Shown in pieces: positions 53,721 through 62,756 of a stretch of 64,000 bases of DNA. Location: NCBI GenBank assembly GCA_902797965.1, contig CADBUY010000002.1, forward strand, positions 62,001 through 126,000, read 5' to 3'. Below the pieces are notes generated by a model. That model saw only the letters and a program-made list of their open reading frames with translations. It made no database searches and was not told where the DNA came from. The first letter of the stretch is position 1, and each line of letters opens with the position of its first letter. The translations under genes were made by a program, and so were the position numbers. This DNA is from an uncultured bacterium. GTDB taxonomy: Bacteria; Cyanobacteriota; Vampirovibrionia; Gastranaerophilales; Gastranaerophilaceae.

Positions 53721-55040
53721 TTATTTAAGATAAGAATAATGCCTAAACTGTTTTAACATAACAATAAACATTATTGTACACAAAATTACAGCAGAAAAGC
53801 CAAGAGCGCACCAAAATCCGACCAGATTCATTTTATAATGCAATCCTAAAACACCCCCTAAAGGAAGCGCTATAACCCAGTACGATATAATATTTGAAAT
53901 CATAACAACTTTTGTTTGCTTTAATCCCTTAAAAATCCCTGCAAGCGAAACCTGCAAACCGTCAAACATTTGGAAGAAACATAATACATAAACAACCGGA
54001 ACGCAAACTTCTATAAGTTCAACATCCCTTGTAAACAAACTTGTTAAAAACTCCGGAAAAAGTCCTACCATAATTGCAGAACATGCCATAAAGCACACGC
54101 TGAATATTATTGAAGAATAAGCATATTTTTTCAAATCAGAATAATTTTCCGCACCATTACAGAAACCTACTTTAACAGCAGCGGCATTTGAGATTGCAAG
54201 CGGAACCATAAACGAAACGCTTGTAAGAGTACAAATAATATTATGTGCTGCGGCATAAATTCCTGAAACCCTGCCCATTATAACAGCTATTGCATTAAAC
54301 CCGACAAATTCTATCAAAATTGCAAGTGATGACGGAAGTCCTACTTTAATCAGGTCCTTATAATACCCTACAGACTTACCGGTTGATATATGAACACGCA
54401 AATAGCAGTATATGATTAAAACAATTCCCATAAAATATCGTGTTATTAAACTTGCAATAGCCAACCCCTTTGCACCCATCTCCGGAATAACACCCCAACC
54501 GAATGCAAAAATCACATTCAGTATAAGGTTTAAAAATATACAAAATATAGTTAAAAGATTTGGAAATAAAACAATTTCAAATGTTTGCAAATACTCTTTT
54601 GCCATACAATGAAAATATCCGCCAAAAGAAGCAAATGCTGTTATAAAAAAATAATCTTTTATCATAGGAACAAGGTTGTCTTCAAACCCTAATTTATCAA
54701 TAAAAGGAATACATCCCAATATCGTTAGGCAAGTGATTATTGATAAAATAAACGCAAACTTTAAAGACGGATAAAAGTATTTTTCAACATTTTTACCAGC
54801 GCCTCTGTAGTTTGAAAGAATTGCCGATATACACCCCAATATACCTATTCCAAATATCATTATACAATTGGTAATAGCCGTTGCAAGACTAATTGCAGCA
54901 AGCGTATCAGTAGAATGTCTGCCAGCCACAACAACATCTCCGACACCAATAAAAATAAAACCCAAATTCCCTAAAATAATTGGAATTGCTATTTTTAAAA
55001 TATCTTTTATATATGTAAAATTAAAAGCTCGGCTTTGCAT
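53721..55040 (-). CDS. MATE family multidrug/metabolite efflux transporter
   Basis: 439 aa, twelve membrane helices. MATE features: IAIPIILGNLGFIFIGVGDVVVAG at the N-terminus and internal two-fold symmetry (second half around KVGLPSSLAILIEFVGFNAIAVIMG). Exports cationic compounds using Na+ or H+ gradients; substrate unknown. No Shine-Dalgarno; an extended -10 TGATATAAT ends 6 bp before the ATG, so leaderless expression is likely. Divergent from the cobalamin riboswitch. Confidence 0.92.
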   Translation of the reverse strand: MQSRAFNFTYIKDILKIAIPIILGNLGFIFIGVGDVVVAGRHSTDTLAAISLATAITNCIMIFGIGILGCISAILSNYRGAGKNVEKYFYPSLKFAFILSIITCLTILGCIPFIDKLGFEDNLVPMIKDYFFITAFASFGGYFHCMAKEYLQTFEIVLFPNLLTIFCIFLNLILNVIFAFGWGVIPEMGAKGLAIASLITRYFMGIVLIIYCYLRVHISTGKSVGYYKDLIKVGLPSSLAILIEFVGFNAIAVIMGRVSGIYAAAHNIICTLTSVSFMVPLAISNAAAVKVGFCNGAENYSDLKKYAYSSIIFSVCFMACSAIMVGLFPEFLTSLFTRDVELIEVCVPVVYVLCFFQMFDGLQVSLAGIFKGLKQTKVVMISNIISYWVIALPLGGVLGLHYKMNLVGFWCALGFSAVILCTIMFIVMLKQFRHYSYLK

Positions 55041-55055
55041 AAACTGATTATATCA
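55041..55055 (-). promoter_or_regulatory. Extended -10 promoter abutting the MATE start codon
   Basis: Reading leftward: TG-A-TATAAT (55055-55047), six bases, ATG at 55040-55038. Confidence 0.5.
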
Positions 55056-55077
55056 TGATAGAATAGAGAAAACTAAA

Positions 55078-55259
55078 TACGAGGAAACTAGGGGTGAAAG
55101 TCCCCGACTGTGCCGCAACCGTTAAAGCCGGAACACTTATAGATGGGATAATACTATCCCTGCCCATCTCCAAAGATAGGGAATTAGAAACAAAACTTCG
55201 AGTCAAAGTTTTGGTCAGAGGCTCTTCTGTTGCGGTAATTGTAACAGGAGCTTTTTTAT
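55078..55259 (+). promoter_or_regulatory. Cobalamin riboswitch with SD-sequestering terminator hairpin
   Basis: The B12-box core is clear: GAGGAAAC, GGGGTGAAAGTCCCCGACTG, then TGCCGCAACCGTTA, followed by a P6-like stem (GATGGG with CCCATC), GGGAATTAG, and GGTCAGAGGCTC. Loop L5 CCGCAAC (55113-55119) is perfectly complementary to GTTGCGG (55229-55235), the L13 kissing loop. That loop caps a hairpin, GCTC-TT-CTGTT with AACAGGAGC (55221-55251), followed by T6, which hides the AGGAG for the TTG at 55262. Cobalamin binding should therefore switch the downstream genes off by termination, translation block, or both. Confidence 0.88.
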
Positions 55260-55261
55260 AA

Positions 55262-55957
55262 TTGGGTAATGCAGTAAACAGTATAGCAAATAATGCAGCA
55301 AAAGCAGGCTTATGTCCGCATGGAACTATCCCCGGCGCTTGTCCTATTTGTTCAGGAATGGGAGGCGGCGGACTTAGAGTTGGGGAGAGAGTTCAAAAGC
55401 CAGGGGAAATGAGCTATCACGAATGCGCAATGATTGGTGCAATGATGAGGGCAAGAGAAGCAGCTCAAAAAGAACATGAGCAAAATCTTGCTCACAGACT
55501 TGAAGCAATTAAAGCATTTGAACAAAACCTGATTAACATGACGCAAAAAATTGCAGATTTAGGGATTAAACTTAATAAGTTTATCCTTACAAAGCCTGTA
55601 TCCGTAATACTTAATAATATCATCGTTCCTGTCTTAAAAATAATCGCTAATTTACCGAACTTTGTCCAAAATATTAGTGACAAAATTGCTCAGATAAAAG
55701 AAAAACTTATTGACATACAAGATAAACTTAACGCAATATTCGGTGAAGCAAAAGCATTCATTGAAAAAAAAGTTTCTGAGCTTGTAAGTAATATTAAATC
55801 AAAACTTGAAACCTTGTTTAAAGTATTTAAGCGGAACAACACAAAAGATGACGAAACAAAGATTGATGAAGATAAAAAGATTTTCCGATTAAAAACTTTT
55901 ATCACAAAAATTTTAGGAAAGAAAAAAGATGATTCAGAAAATAAATCAGGATCTTGA
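55262..55957 (+). CDS. Riboswitch-controlled unknown protein with CPHG...CPIC motif
   Basis: 231 aa, TTG start with AGGAG 11 bp upstream, inside the riboswitch hairpin. The N-terminus carries CPHG-x5-CPIC followed by a Gly-rich turn, a likely metal-binding knuckle. Long amphipathic helices follow, with a moderately hydrophobic stretch around residues 105-145, and then a Lys-rich C-terminus. No signal peptide, no family recognised. It overlaps the next gene by 29 bp. B12-riboswitch control suggests a job in cobalamin supply or in a B12-independent alternative, but no known B12 gene is adjacent. Confidence 0.75.
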   Translation: MGNAVNSIANNAAKAGLCPHGTIPGACPICSGMGGGGLRVGERVQKPGEMSYHECAMIGAMMRAREAAQKEHEQNLAHRLEAIKAFEQNLINMTQKIADLGIKLNKFILTKPVSVILNNIIVPVLKIIANLPNFVQNISDKIAQIKEKLIDIQDKLNAIFGEAKAFIEKKVSELVSNIKSKLETLFKVFKRNNTKDDETKIDEDKKIFRLKTFITKILGKKKDDSENKSGS

Positions 55958-57407
55958 AAGTACAAGACATCAAAAGAACATGACTAAAACTCAAAAAAGA
56001 AATGACTACTTTATAAAAGAGGGAGTCTTAGTAAATTCGTACGTTAAAGACCCTAATTTATCTCTTGATGAAACTTATGATTCACTTGTAATCTCGAAAA
56101 ATCAAATTGCACTTCCTAAAAAATTAAAAGAAAAAGAACGTAATAACATTAACCCGATTTACCCGATTTGTGGAGCGACTGTAGGTGTTATGGGATTATT
56201 AGGCGGATTTACAGCTATGATGAAAAGATTTTCAAAAGGAAAGTTGGAATCCTCAAAAGAATACCTGCTCCCCGGAATTACAAGAAACCACTGCATTAAT
56301 GACGAAATTCACCAGAGCATTTTTTCAATGATACAATCACCAAACAGAAAAACAATTCTTGCATCTCTTGGTGTTATAACACTTGGTGCTATGGCATTTA
56401 TGGGGAAAATATTTATTGACGGATTTAAAGAAGTATGGGTAAAAAAACAGGAAGCTGATATCCAAAAAAACTTACAGGAAAATCTTATTGAGGTAGAAAC
56501 ACAGAGTTTTTCAGGAAAATTACAAATTATAAGAAGCATGCTTTCTTCTAAAGCAAAAATGTTTACAGAGGAATTGAATTTTAGGGGTAAAAATAAATAT
56601 AGCAGCGAATCTGATGAAAATAGTATCCTATTATTTGGAACAGGTATTATAACTCTCGCATCTATTTTAGGTTTAGGATATTTTGCAGCAAAAAATATAA
56701 GAAAAAGTGACGAATTTATAAAAAACGGTATAAAAAACACTAAAAAAGGAATTGATATTGTAATTGACGAATTTAATTCTGGTAGACCACTCAACAAACT
56801 GGAAGGACATAAGGGAGAGATTTTATCAGGAAAAGATGCTTATAAATTATTAATAGAAAACATGCTGGAATCCGTTTATGCAAAACCGGAAGAAATAGAA
56901 AACTATGTATATAAATTAAATTTACCCCAAAAAGAAAAAGAAGAATTTATAAAACACCTAAAAGAAACAATGAATCAGGCAACAGAAAAGGTTAATCCAA
57001 TGATGGGAGGTTCGGGAAGAAACAAAATAACATATTTTTCACACGTTAATGATTATCTTTCATTTTTCTACGATTGGTTAATGAACCCTAAGAACCCTCA
57101 ATTCAAGAATTTGTTTTTTGGAATAGCCGGAATATCAGCCTTAGCTTATGGTGGTAAAGCAGCAGCCGAAGCCATCAAAGAAGTTCAGGTAAAAAAATAT
57201 TCGGCTGATATTGAACTTAATCTGCAAAAAAGACTTGTTGCAACAGAACTCAGAAACTTTAAAGCAAAAAAGGATTCAGCAATTGAACCTCTTTGTCATG
57301 AATTTTTAACACAAAAAAAACAGGGTAAATCACCTGAAGAACTAAAAGTTGTTGCCGATAATATCCTTTTTGAAATAAAAAACGGTCCGCCATTTGTTTA
57401 TTCATAA
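55929..57407 (+). CDS. Riboswitch-operon membrane protein of unknown function
   Basis: 492 aa. AGGAAAG precedes the ATG, which lies inside the 3' end of the previous gene. Hydrophobic segments occur at about 78-98, 138-158, 235-255 and 392-412. Two short segments look duplicated: VKKQEADIQKNLQENLIEVETQSF and VKKYSADIELNLQKRLVATELRNF each follow a membrane span, so the protein may have arisen by duplication. No signal peptide and no family recognised. A terminator follows, ending the cobalamin-controlled operon. Confidence 0.75.
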   Translation: MIQKINQDLESTRHQKNMTKTQKRNDYFIKEGVLVNSYVKDPNLSLDETYDSLVISKNQIALPKKLKEKERNNINPIYPICGATVGVMGLLGGFTAMMKRFSKGKLESSKEYLLPGITRNHCINDEIHQSIFSMIQSPNRKTILASLGVITLGAMAFMGKIFIDGFKEVWVKKQEADIQKNLQENLIEVETQSFSGKLQIIRSMLSSKAKMFTEELNFRGKNKYSSESDENSILLFGTGIITLASILGLGYFAAKNIRKSDEFIKNGIKNTKKGIDIVIDEFNSGRPLNKLEGHKGEILSGKDAYKLLIENMLESVYAKPEEIENYVYKLNLPQKEKEEFIKHLKETMNQATEKVNPMMGGSGRNKITYFSHVNDYLSFFYDWLMNPKNPQFKNLFFGIAGISALAYGGKAAAEAIKEVQVKKYSADIELNLQKRLVATELRNFKAKKDSAIEPLCHEFLTQKKQGKSPEELKVVADNILFEIKNGPPFVYS

Positions 57408-57430
57408 AGCAGTATAAAATACATTAAAAT

Positions 57431-57453
57431 GCATGCTTTTATGCATGCTTTTC
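57431..57453 (+). terminator. Terminator of the riboswitch operon
   Basis: GCATGC, 6-nt loop, GCATGC, then TTTTCTC. The stem is short but GC-rich relative to the surroundings. Confidence 0.6.
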
Positions 57454-57456
57454 TCT

Positions 57457-57580
57457 AACTTTAGTTGTAGAAACAAACGATTTTAATAAAAATAACGAGT
57501 AAAATAAAAAAATAGACGCCCTATTTTAAAGAGTTTTAGCCATTTATCTCATACGAATGGAGGATTCTACAACTAAAGTT
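57457..57580. repeat. Perfect 16-bp inverted repeat upstream of flagellin
   Basis: AACTTTAGTTGTAGAA (57457-57472) and its exact reverse complement (57565-57580) are separated by 92 bp. The right arm also contains the small palindrome CAACT-AA-AGTTG and ends one base before the flagellin -35. It may be a paired operator site or a long-range stem. Confidence 0.75.
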
Positions 57581-57581
57581 G

Positions 57582-57608
57582 TAAAGTCTGCAATAATTCT
57601 GCCGATAA
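57582..57608 (+). promoter_or_regulatory. sigma28 (FliA) promoter of flagellin
   Basis: TAAAGTCT at 57582-57589, exactly 11 bp, then a perfect GCCGATAA at 57601-57608. As the flagellin promoter it anchors the assignment of the other matching sites. Confidence 0.93.
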
Positions 57609-57653
57609 CGAAACTGAAAGGCAAATTATAAATTTATTGAAAGGAAATTTATT

Positions 57654-58772
57654 ATGGCATCGACAGCAGCACTTACAATTAACACAAACCTTGCGTCACT
57701 GACATGTCAAAAGTATTTAAAATCTGCCACAAAAGGAATGAATGTTGCCATGGAGCAACTATCAACAGGTTTTAGAATTAACTCAGCAAAAGATGACGCA
57801 GCCGGCTACGCCGTATCTGCCGGCATGGAAGCAAAAATCAACGGCTATGACATCATTGAAATGAACTCACAAATGGGTTTGGATATGTTAACTACCCAAG
57901 AAGGTGTTTTAGACATTATCAATGATTACTTACAAAGAATTCGTGACTTGACTATGCAAGCAGCGAACGGCACTTATGGTTCAGCATCATTGAATGCACT
58001 TGAGCTTGAAGTTACACAGAGAATGGACGAAATTAACCGTCTTTGTGAAATCACAGACTTTAATGATACATATTTGCTTGATGGTTCAAGAACAACTGAT
58101 ATAAACCTCCAAGTCGGTTTATATTCAGACAAAAGATGCGTTATTAAGATGGATGCATTCTTATTTGACAGCGCTAAATCAACAGTAATCTTTGGTTTTA
58201 GAAGTACAGCAGACGCTGATATTCCAAATAACAGACCTGGTTATATTGATTTGACATACGGAGCAGGAGATGATGACTACGAATATAGAGCTCGTCAAAT
58301 TGATGCTGATGGTAAACCTGTCTTAGTAAACGGTGAAGTTCAATATCTTCCGGGATCATATAAATCTGCTCTTACAGCAGCTTTAGCTGAAAATCATGTT
58401 GTAGAGCAAGGAAATATTGTAAAATATCAACTCATGGGTAATGCTAAAACTGTATCAATTACCAACATGTGTAAAGGTATCTACAGAAATGACTCTTCAG
58501 CACGTGAATTTATCACATTTATTGATGACGCTATTGATAACATTTCTCTAAGATGTACTAAAATCGGTGCATATATGAACAGATTAGAATCTGCAATCAA
58601 TTCAACTGATGTTCAGAGAGAAAACTTAACAGAAGCAAATTCAACAATTAAAGATGCTGATGTAGCAGTTTCATCTTCAAATTATATTAAATACCAAATC
58701 TTACAGCAATCAACAGCAACTCTGCTATCAACAGCAAACCAAATGCCGTCAATTGCATTGAACTTAATATAA
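57654..58772 (+). CDS. fliC: Flagellin
   Basis: 372 aa filament subunit. The conserved D0/D1 N-terminus (INTNLASL, MEQLSTGFRINSAKDDAAGYAVS) and C-terminus (STIKDADVAVSSSNYIKYQILQQSTATLLSTANQMP) flank a short variable part. Residues 93-99 read LQRIRDL, matching the TLR5-recognised L-Q-R-V-R-E-L of Salmonella flagellin. Five Cys residues (Cys18, Cys131 and three later) are unusual for a flagellin. AAAGGAAA precedes the ATG. Driven by a sigma28 promoter and followed by tandem hairpins. Confidence 0.95.
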   Translation: MASTAALTINTNLASLTCQKYLKSATKGMNVAMEQLSTGFRINSAKDDAAGYAVSAGMEAKINGYDIIEMNSQMGLDMLTTQEGVLDIINDYLQRIRDLTMQAANGTYGSASLNALELEVTQRMDEINRLCEITDFNDTYLLDGSRTTDINLQVGLYSDKRCVIKMDAFLFDSAKSTVIFGFRSTADADIPNNRPGYIDLTYGAGDDDYEYRARQIDADGKPVLVNGEVQYLPGSYKSALTAALAENHVVEQGNIVKYQLMGNAKTVSITNMCKGIYRNDSSAREFITFIDDAIDNISLRCTKIGAYMNRLESAINSTDVQRENLTEANSTIKDADVAVSSSNYIKYQILQQSTATLLSTANQMPSIALNLI

Positions 58773-58823
58773 TAAGCCAATAGAACCAACTATTTAATAT
58801 ATAATAAAAGGTCCTTTCAATAG

Positions 58824-58858
58824 CTCCTGCAACTTTTAGCTGCGGGAGTTTGCCTTTT
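58824..58858 (+). terminator. First terminator hairpin after flagellin
   Basis: CTCCTGCA (58824-58831) pairs with TGCGGGAG (58841-58848) with one G-U pair, followed by TTTGCCTTTT. Confidence 0.6.
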
Positions 58859-58867
58859 AAATGGCAT

Positions 58868-58902
58868 AAAAAAATACTTGCTGTATAGCAAGTATTTTTT
58901 TT
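58868..58902. terminator. Bidirectional terminator between flagellin and ahcY
   Basis: AATACTTGCT, 4-nt loop, AGCAAGTATT, flanked by A-run and T8. Confidence 0.92.
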
Positions 58903-58918
58903 ATTATATTTTTTTAGA

Positions 58919-60187
<1,269 letters not shown>

Positions 60188-60193
60188 TTATTC

Positions 60194-60358
60194 TTACTCC
60201 TTTAAATTTGCAACGCTTACCTTATATATTTTATCACTAACATCAACGATAGCCCATCTTAGAGGTGTAATGTTGCGTTTTGTTAACTCTTTTTCTATGT
60301 ATTCGGTCGTTGGTTGACCGTTATTTACTATTTCTACTATTTCGGATTCTACTTGCAT
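60194..60358 (-). CDS. Unknown 54-aa protein coupled to ahcY
   Basis: A 54-codon frame starting MQVESEIVEIVNNGQPTTEY ends nine bases before the ahcY ATG, its last codons forming the ahcY Shine-Dalgarno (AAG GAG TAA). The product is acidic at the N-terminus, with TPLRWAIVDV and a beta-like C-terminus. A TATAAT box sits immediately before its ATG. The close coupling makes it a probable real gene. No family recognised. Confidence 0.6.
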   Translation of the reverse strand: MQVESEIVEIVNNGQPTTEYIEKELTKRNITPLRWAIVDVSDKIYKVSVANLKE

Positions 60359-60360
60359 AA

Positions 60361-60726
60361 TTATAAGAATATCACAAAAATATTATTATAACTTGAAAAT
60401 TCAAGTAAATCTTTTATATGACTTGATTGAAATTTATTACTCATAATTTTGTCAATAGGTAAGCAAACAAGATTTTTAGGGGAATCTAAAATATCTTTAC
60501 TGCGAATATAATTATAAATTCCATATTGCTTATCCAGCTCAGTTTTTATTTCGTGCGCAGCAAGACTATTCATACTAGCAAGTTCTTTTAAACGCACTGG
60601 AGTTACACCTCTTAAAAAATCTTTAACTTCAGGTGATTATTTTTGTACATTATTTTGATTGATTGTTCCAATTCTTTCTAAATATTTATGACATCTGGAT
60701 AATGTGCCTGTTTGAATATTCATCAT
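60361..60726 (-). pseudogene. Small gene interrupted by an in-frame stop
   Basis: From the ATG pair at 60726/60723 the frame reads MNIQTGTLSRCHKYLERIG... for 29 codons, meets TAA at 60639-60637, and continues open in the same frame (SPEVKDFLRGVTPVRLKEL...) to a stop at 60361. The single stop inside otherwise smooth coding sequence suggests a recent nonsense mutation. The GTG at 60597 with AGAGGTG upstream might allow reinitiation of a 78-aa fragment. Function unknown. Confidence 0.55.
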
Positions 60727-60771
60727 ATTCACTTCAAAACACAAACAAAAAGTTTTTTGCTAATAATAGTC

Positions 60772-62616
60772 TTATTCTACCGTAACGGATTTTGCTAAAT
60801 TTCTTGGTTGGTCAACATCTTTACCTAAGAATTCCGCTATATAATAAGCAATTAATTGCAACGGAACAATAGCTAGAGCCGGAGAAAGGAGTTCTGAAAT
60901 ATCAGGAACCCTGATTACATTTTCAAACAATTCTTCCAGCTTATTATCGTCAGAATTTGTCAAAGCTATCATTCTGGCATTACGTGCCTTTGCCTCTTCT
61001 GCATTCGATAAAATCTTTTCGTATACTTTACCTTTCATTAAGATAGCAAGAACCGGCATTGAATCATCTAACATTGCAATCGGTCCATGTTTAAGTTCAC
61101 CTGCTGAATATCCTGTTGCATTAATGTAACTGATTTCTTTTAACTTTAAAGCACCTTCTAATGCTGTCGGGAAATTTATTCCTCTTGCTACAAATATGAA
61201 ATCTTTAAATGATGAGAATTTTCTCGCAATTTTTTGGATATCCTCTTTGTGAGTTAAAACTTTATCAATTTTCTGCGGAAGAAGAACCAATTCATGTTTT
61301 AAGTCGAGAATTTCTTCTTTTGAAATTGAACCTTTAACTTCAGCCATATAAATTGCAAGCAGATAGAATGAGATTAACTGTGCCATATATGATTTTGTAG
61401 CAGCTACGGAAACTTCAATACCGGCATTAACAGGGACTAAGCTGTCTGCTTCACGAGCCATAGTCGAATCCGGTCTGTTTGTTACAATTAAAATGTGTGA
61501 ACCTTTTTTCTTAGCAAGTCTTATTGCCGTAATTGTATCAGCAGTTTCACCTGACTGAGAAACACCTATAACAAGTGTATTTTCATCTGTTATAGTTTTT
61601 CTGTAAATATATTCACTTGATGCTTCAACTTCTACAGGAATGCCGCAAAAGTCTTCTATAATGTATTTCCCGACCATTGCAGCATGGAGTGATGTCCCGC
61701 AAGCAACAATCTGGATACGATTTAATGTCTTTAGCTTACTTCTGTCCAGAGTTACTTCTTTTAAAGAAATTGGTTCATCAATAGTACTTAACTTTCCTGA
61801 TAAAACATTTCTTACTATATCAGGCTGCTCGTGAATTTCTTTGAGCATGAAATGTTTATAACCCATTTTTGATAATGCAACAGGTTCCCAAGGTAAAGTT
61901 TCTATCTTTAGAGGTAATTCATTTTTTTCTGAATCAATAACTTTTGCAGATGTTGGAGTTAGAGTAACAATCTGATTATCGTCAAGATACATTGCTTTTT
62001 TAGTATACTGAATTAAAGCCGGAATATCAGAAGCAACATAGTTTTCACCTTCTCCAAAGCCAATAACAAGCGGAGCATTTCTTCTAGTTGCAACAATTGT
62101 GTCTTTAACATCCTGATGCATAACAGCAAGTGCATAAGCACCTTCAATCTCTGAGGTTGCAAGCCTTACTGCTTCAGTTAAGTCTTTAGTTATTGCAAAC
62201 TTTGAAGCTACAAGATGAGCAACTGTTTCGGTATCTGTCTGAGAACGGAATGTACATCCTTGTGCTTCTAATTTAGCCTTAAGTTCTTTATAGTTTTCAA
62301 TAATACCATTGTGAACAATAGCAACACGACCACAGTTACAAGTATGAGGGTGTGCGTTTTCAACGGAAGGAACCCCATGGGTTGCCCAGCGGATATGCCC
62401 TATACCAATTGTGGATTTAGAGATTTCAGCGTAATTTTTTTCTACAATGTTTCTAAGATTTTGCAGCTTACCCTGAGCTTTAAACAACTGGACTTTACCA
62501 TCTATATTAAGTGCAACTCCGGAAGAGTCGTACCCTCTGTATTCAAGACTTGTCAAGCCTTCCAACAAAATATCAACAGCTGTTTTATTTCCAACATATC
62601 CAACGATTCCGCACAT
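60772..62616 (-). CDS. glmS: Glutamine-fructose-6-phosphate aminotransferase
   Basis: Makes glucosamine-6-phosphate for peptidoglycan and lipopolysaccharide. Start at 62616 gives the obligatory MCGIVGYVG with the catalytic N-terminal Cys, and AAGGAG precedes it; the longer frame adds 11 residues. Glutaminase motifs GIGHIRWATHG and SQTDTETVAH, two SIS sugar-isomerase domains (GTSLHA, SQSGETADT), and the C-terminal DQPRNLAKSVTVE are present. 614 aa. No glmS ribozyme is visible upstream. Confidence 0.98.
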   Translation of the reverse strand: MCGIVGYVGNKTAVDILLEGLTSLEYRGYDSSGVALNIDGKVQLFKAQGKLQNLRNIVEKNYAEISKSTIGIGHIRWATHGVPSVENAHPHTCNCGRVAIVHNGIIENYKELKAKLEAQGCTFRSQTDTETVAHLVASKFAITKDLTEAVRLATSEIEGAYALAVMHQDVKDTIVATRRNAPLVIGFGEGENYVASDIPALIQYTKKAMYLDDNQIVTLTPTSAKVIDSEKNELPLKIETLPWEPVALSKMGYKHFMLKEIHEQPDIVRNVLSGKLSTIDEPISLKEVTLDRSKLKTLNRIQIVACGTSLHAAMVGKYIIEDFCGIPVEVEASSEYIYRKTITDENTLVIGVSQSGETADTITAIRLAKKKGSHILIVTNRPDSTMAREADSLVPVNAGIEVSVAATKSYMAQLISFYLLAIYMAEVKGSISKEEILDLKHELVLLPQKIDKVLTHKEDIQKIARKFSSFKDFIFVARGINFPTALEGALKLKEISYINATGYSAGELKHGPIAMLDDSMPVLAILMKGKVYEKILSNAEEAKARNARMIALTNSDDNKLEELFENVIRVPDISELLSPALAIVPLQLIAYYIAEFLGKDVDQPRNLAKSVTVE

Positions 62617-62756
62617 AAATCTCTCCTTTTTACAAATACATTTTAACATAAAGATTACATAATCTTATTAAACAAATATAAATATTTGTAAATTTTATTT
62701 AAGATTTTAGCAAATATTGGTTGTGTTTTGCTTTAATCTGATCAGAAAGGTGTGAA

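Noticed and set aside
54824-54835. GCCGATATA resembling a sigma28 -10 box
   Set aside because: It lies inside the MATE gene, the nearest TAAAGTTT-like sequence is at the wrong spacing (9 bp) and poor, and no gene follows.
57349-57362. GCCGATAA in the 492-aa gene
   Set aside because: Located in coding sequence with a -35-like element only 3 bp away; no gene starts downstream within reach.
62617-62756. glmS ribozyme
   Set aside because: The region upstream of glmS is short and AT-rich with none of the ribozyme's conserved core.
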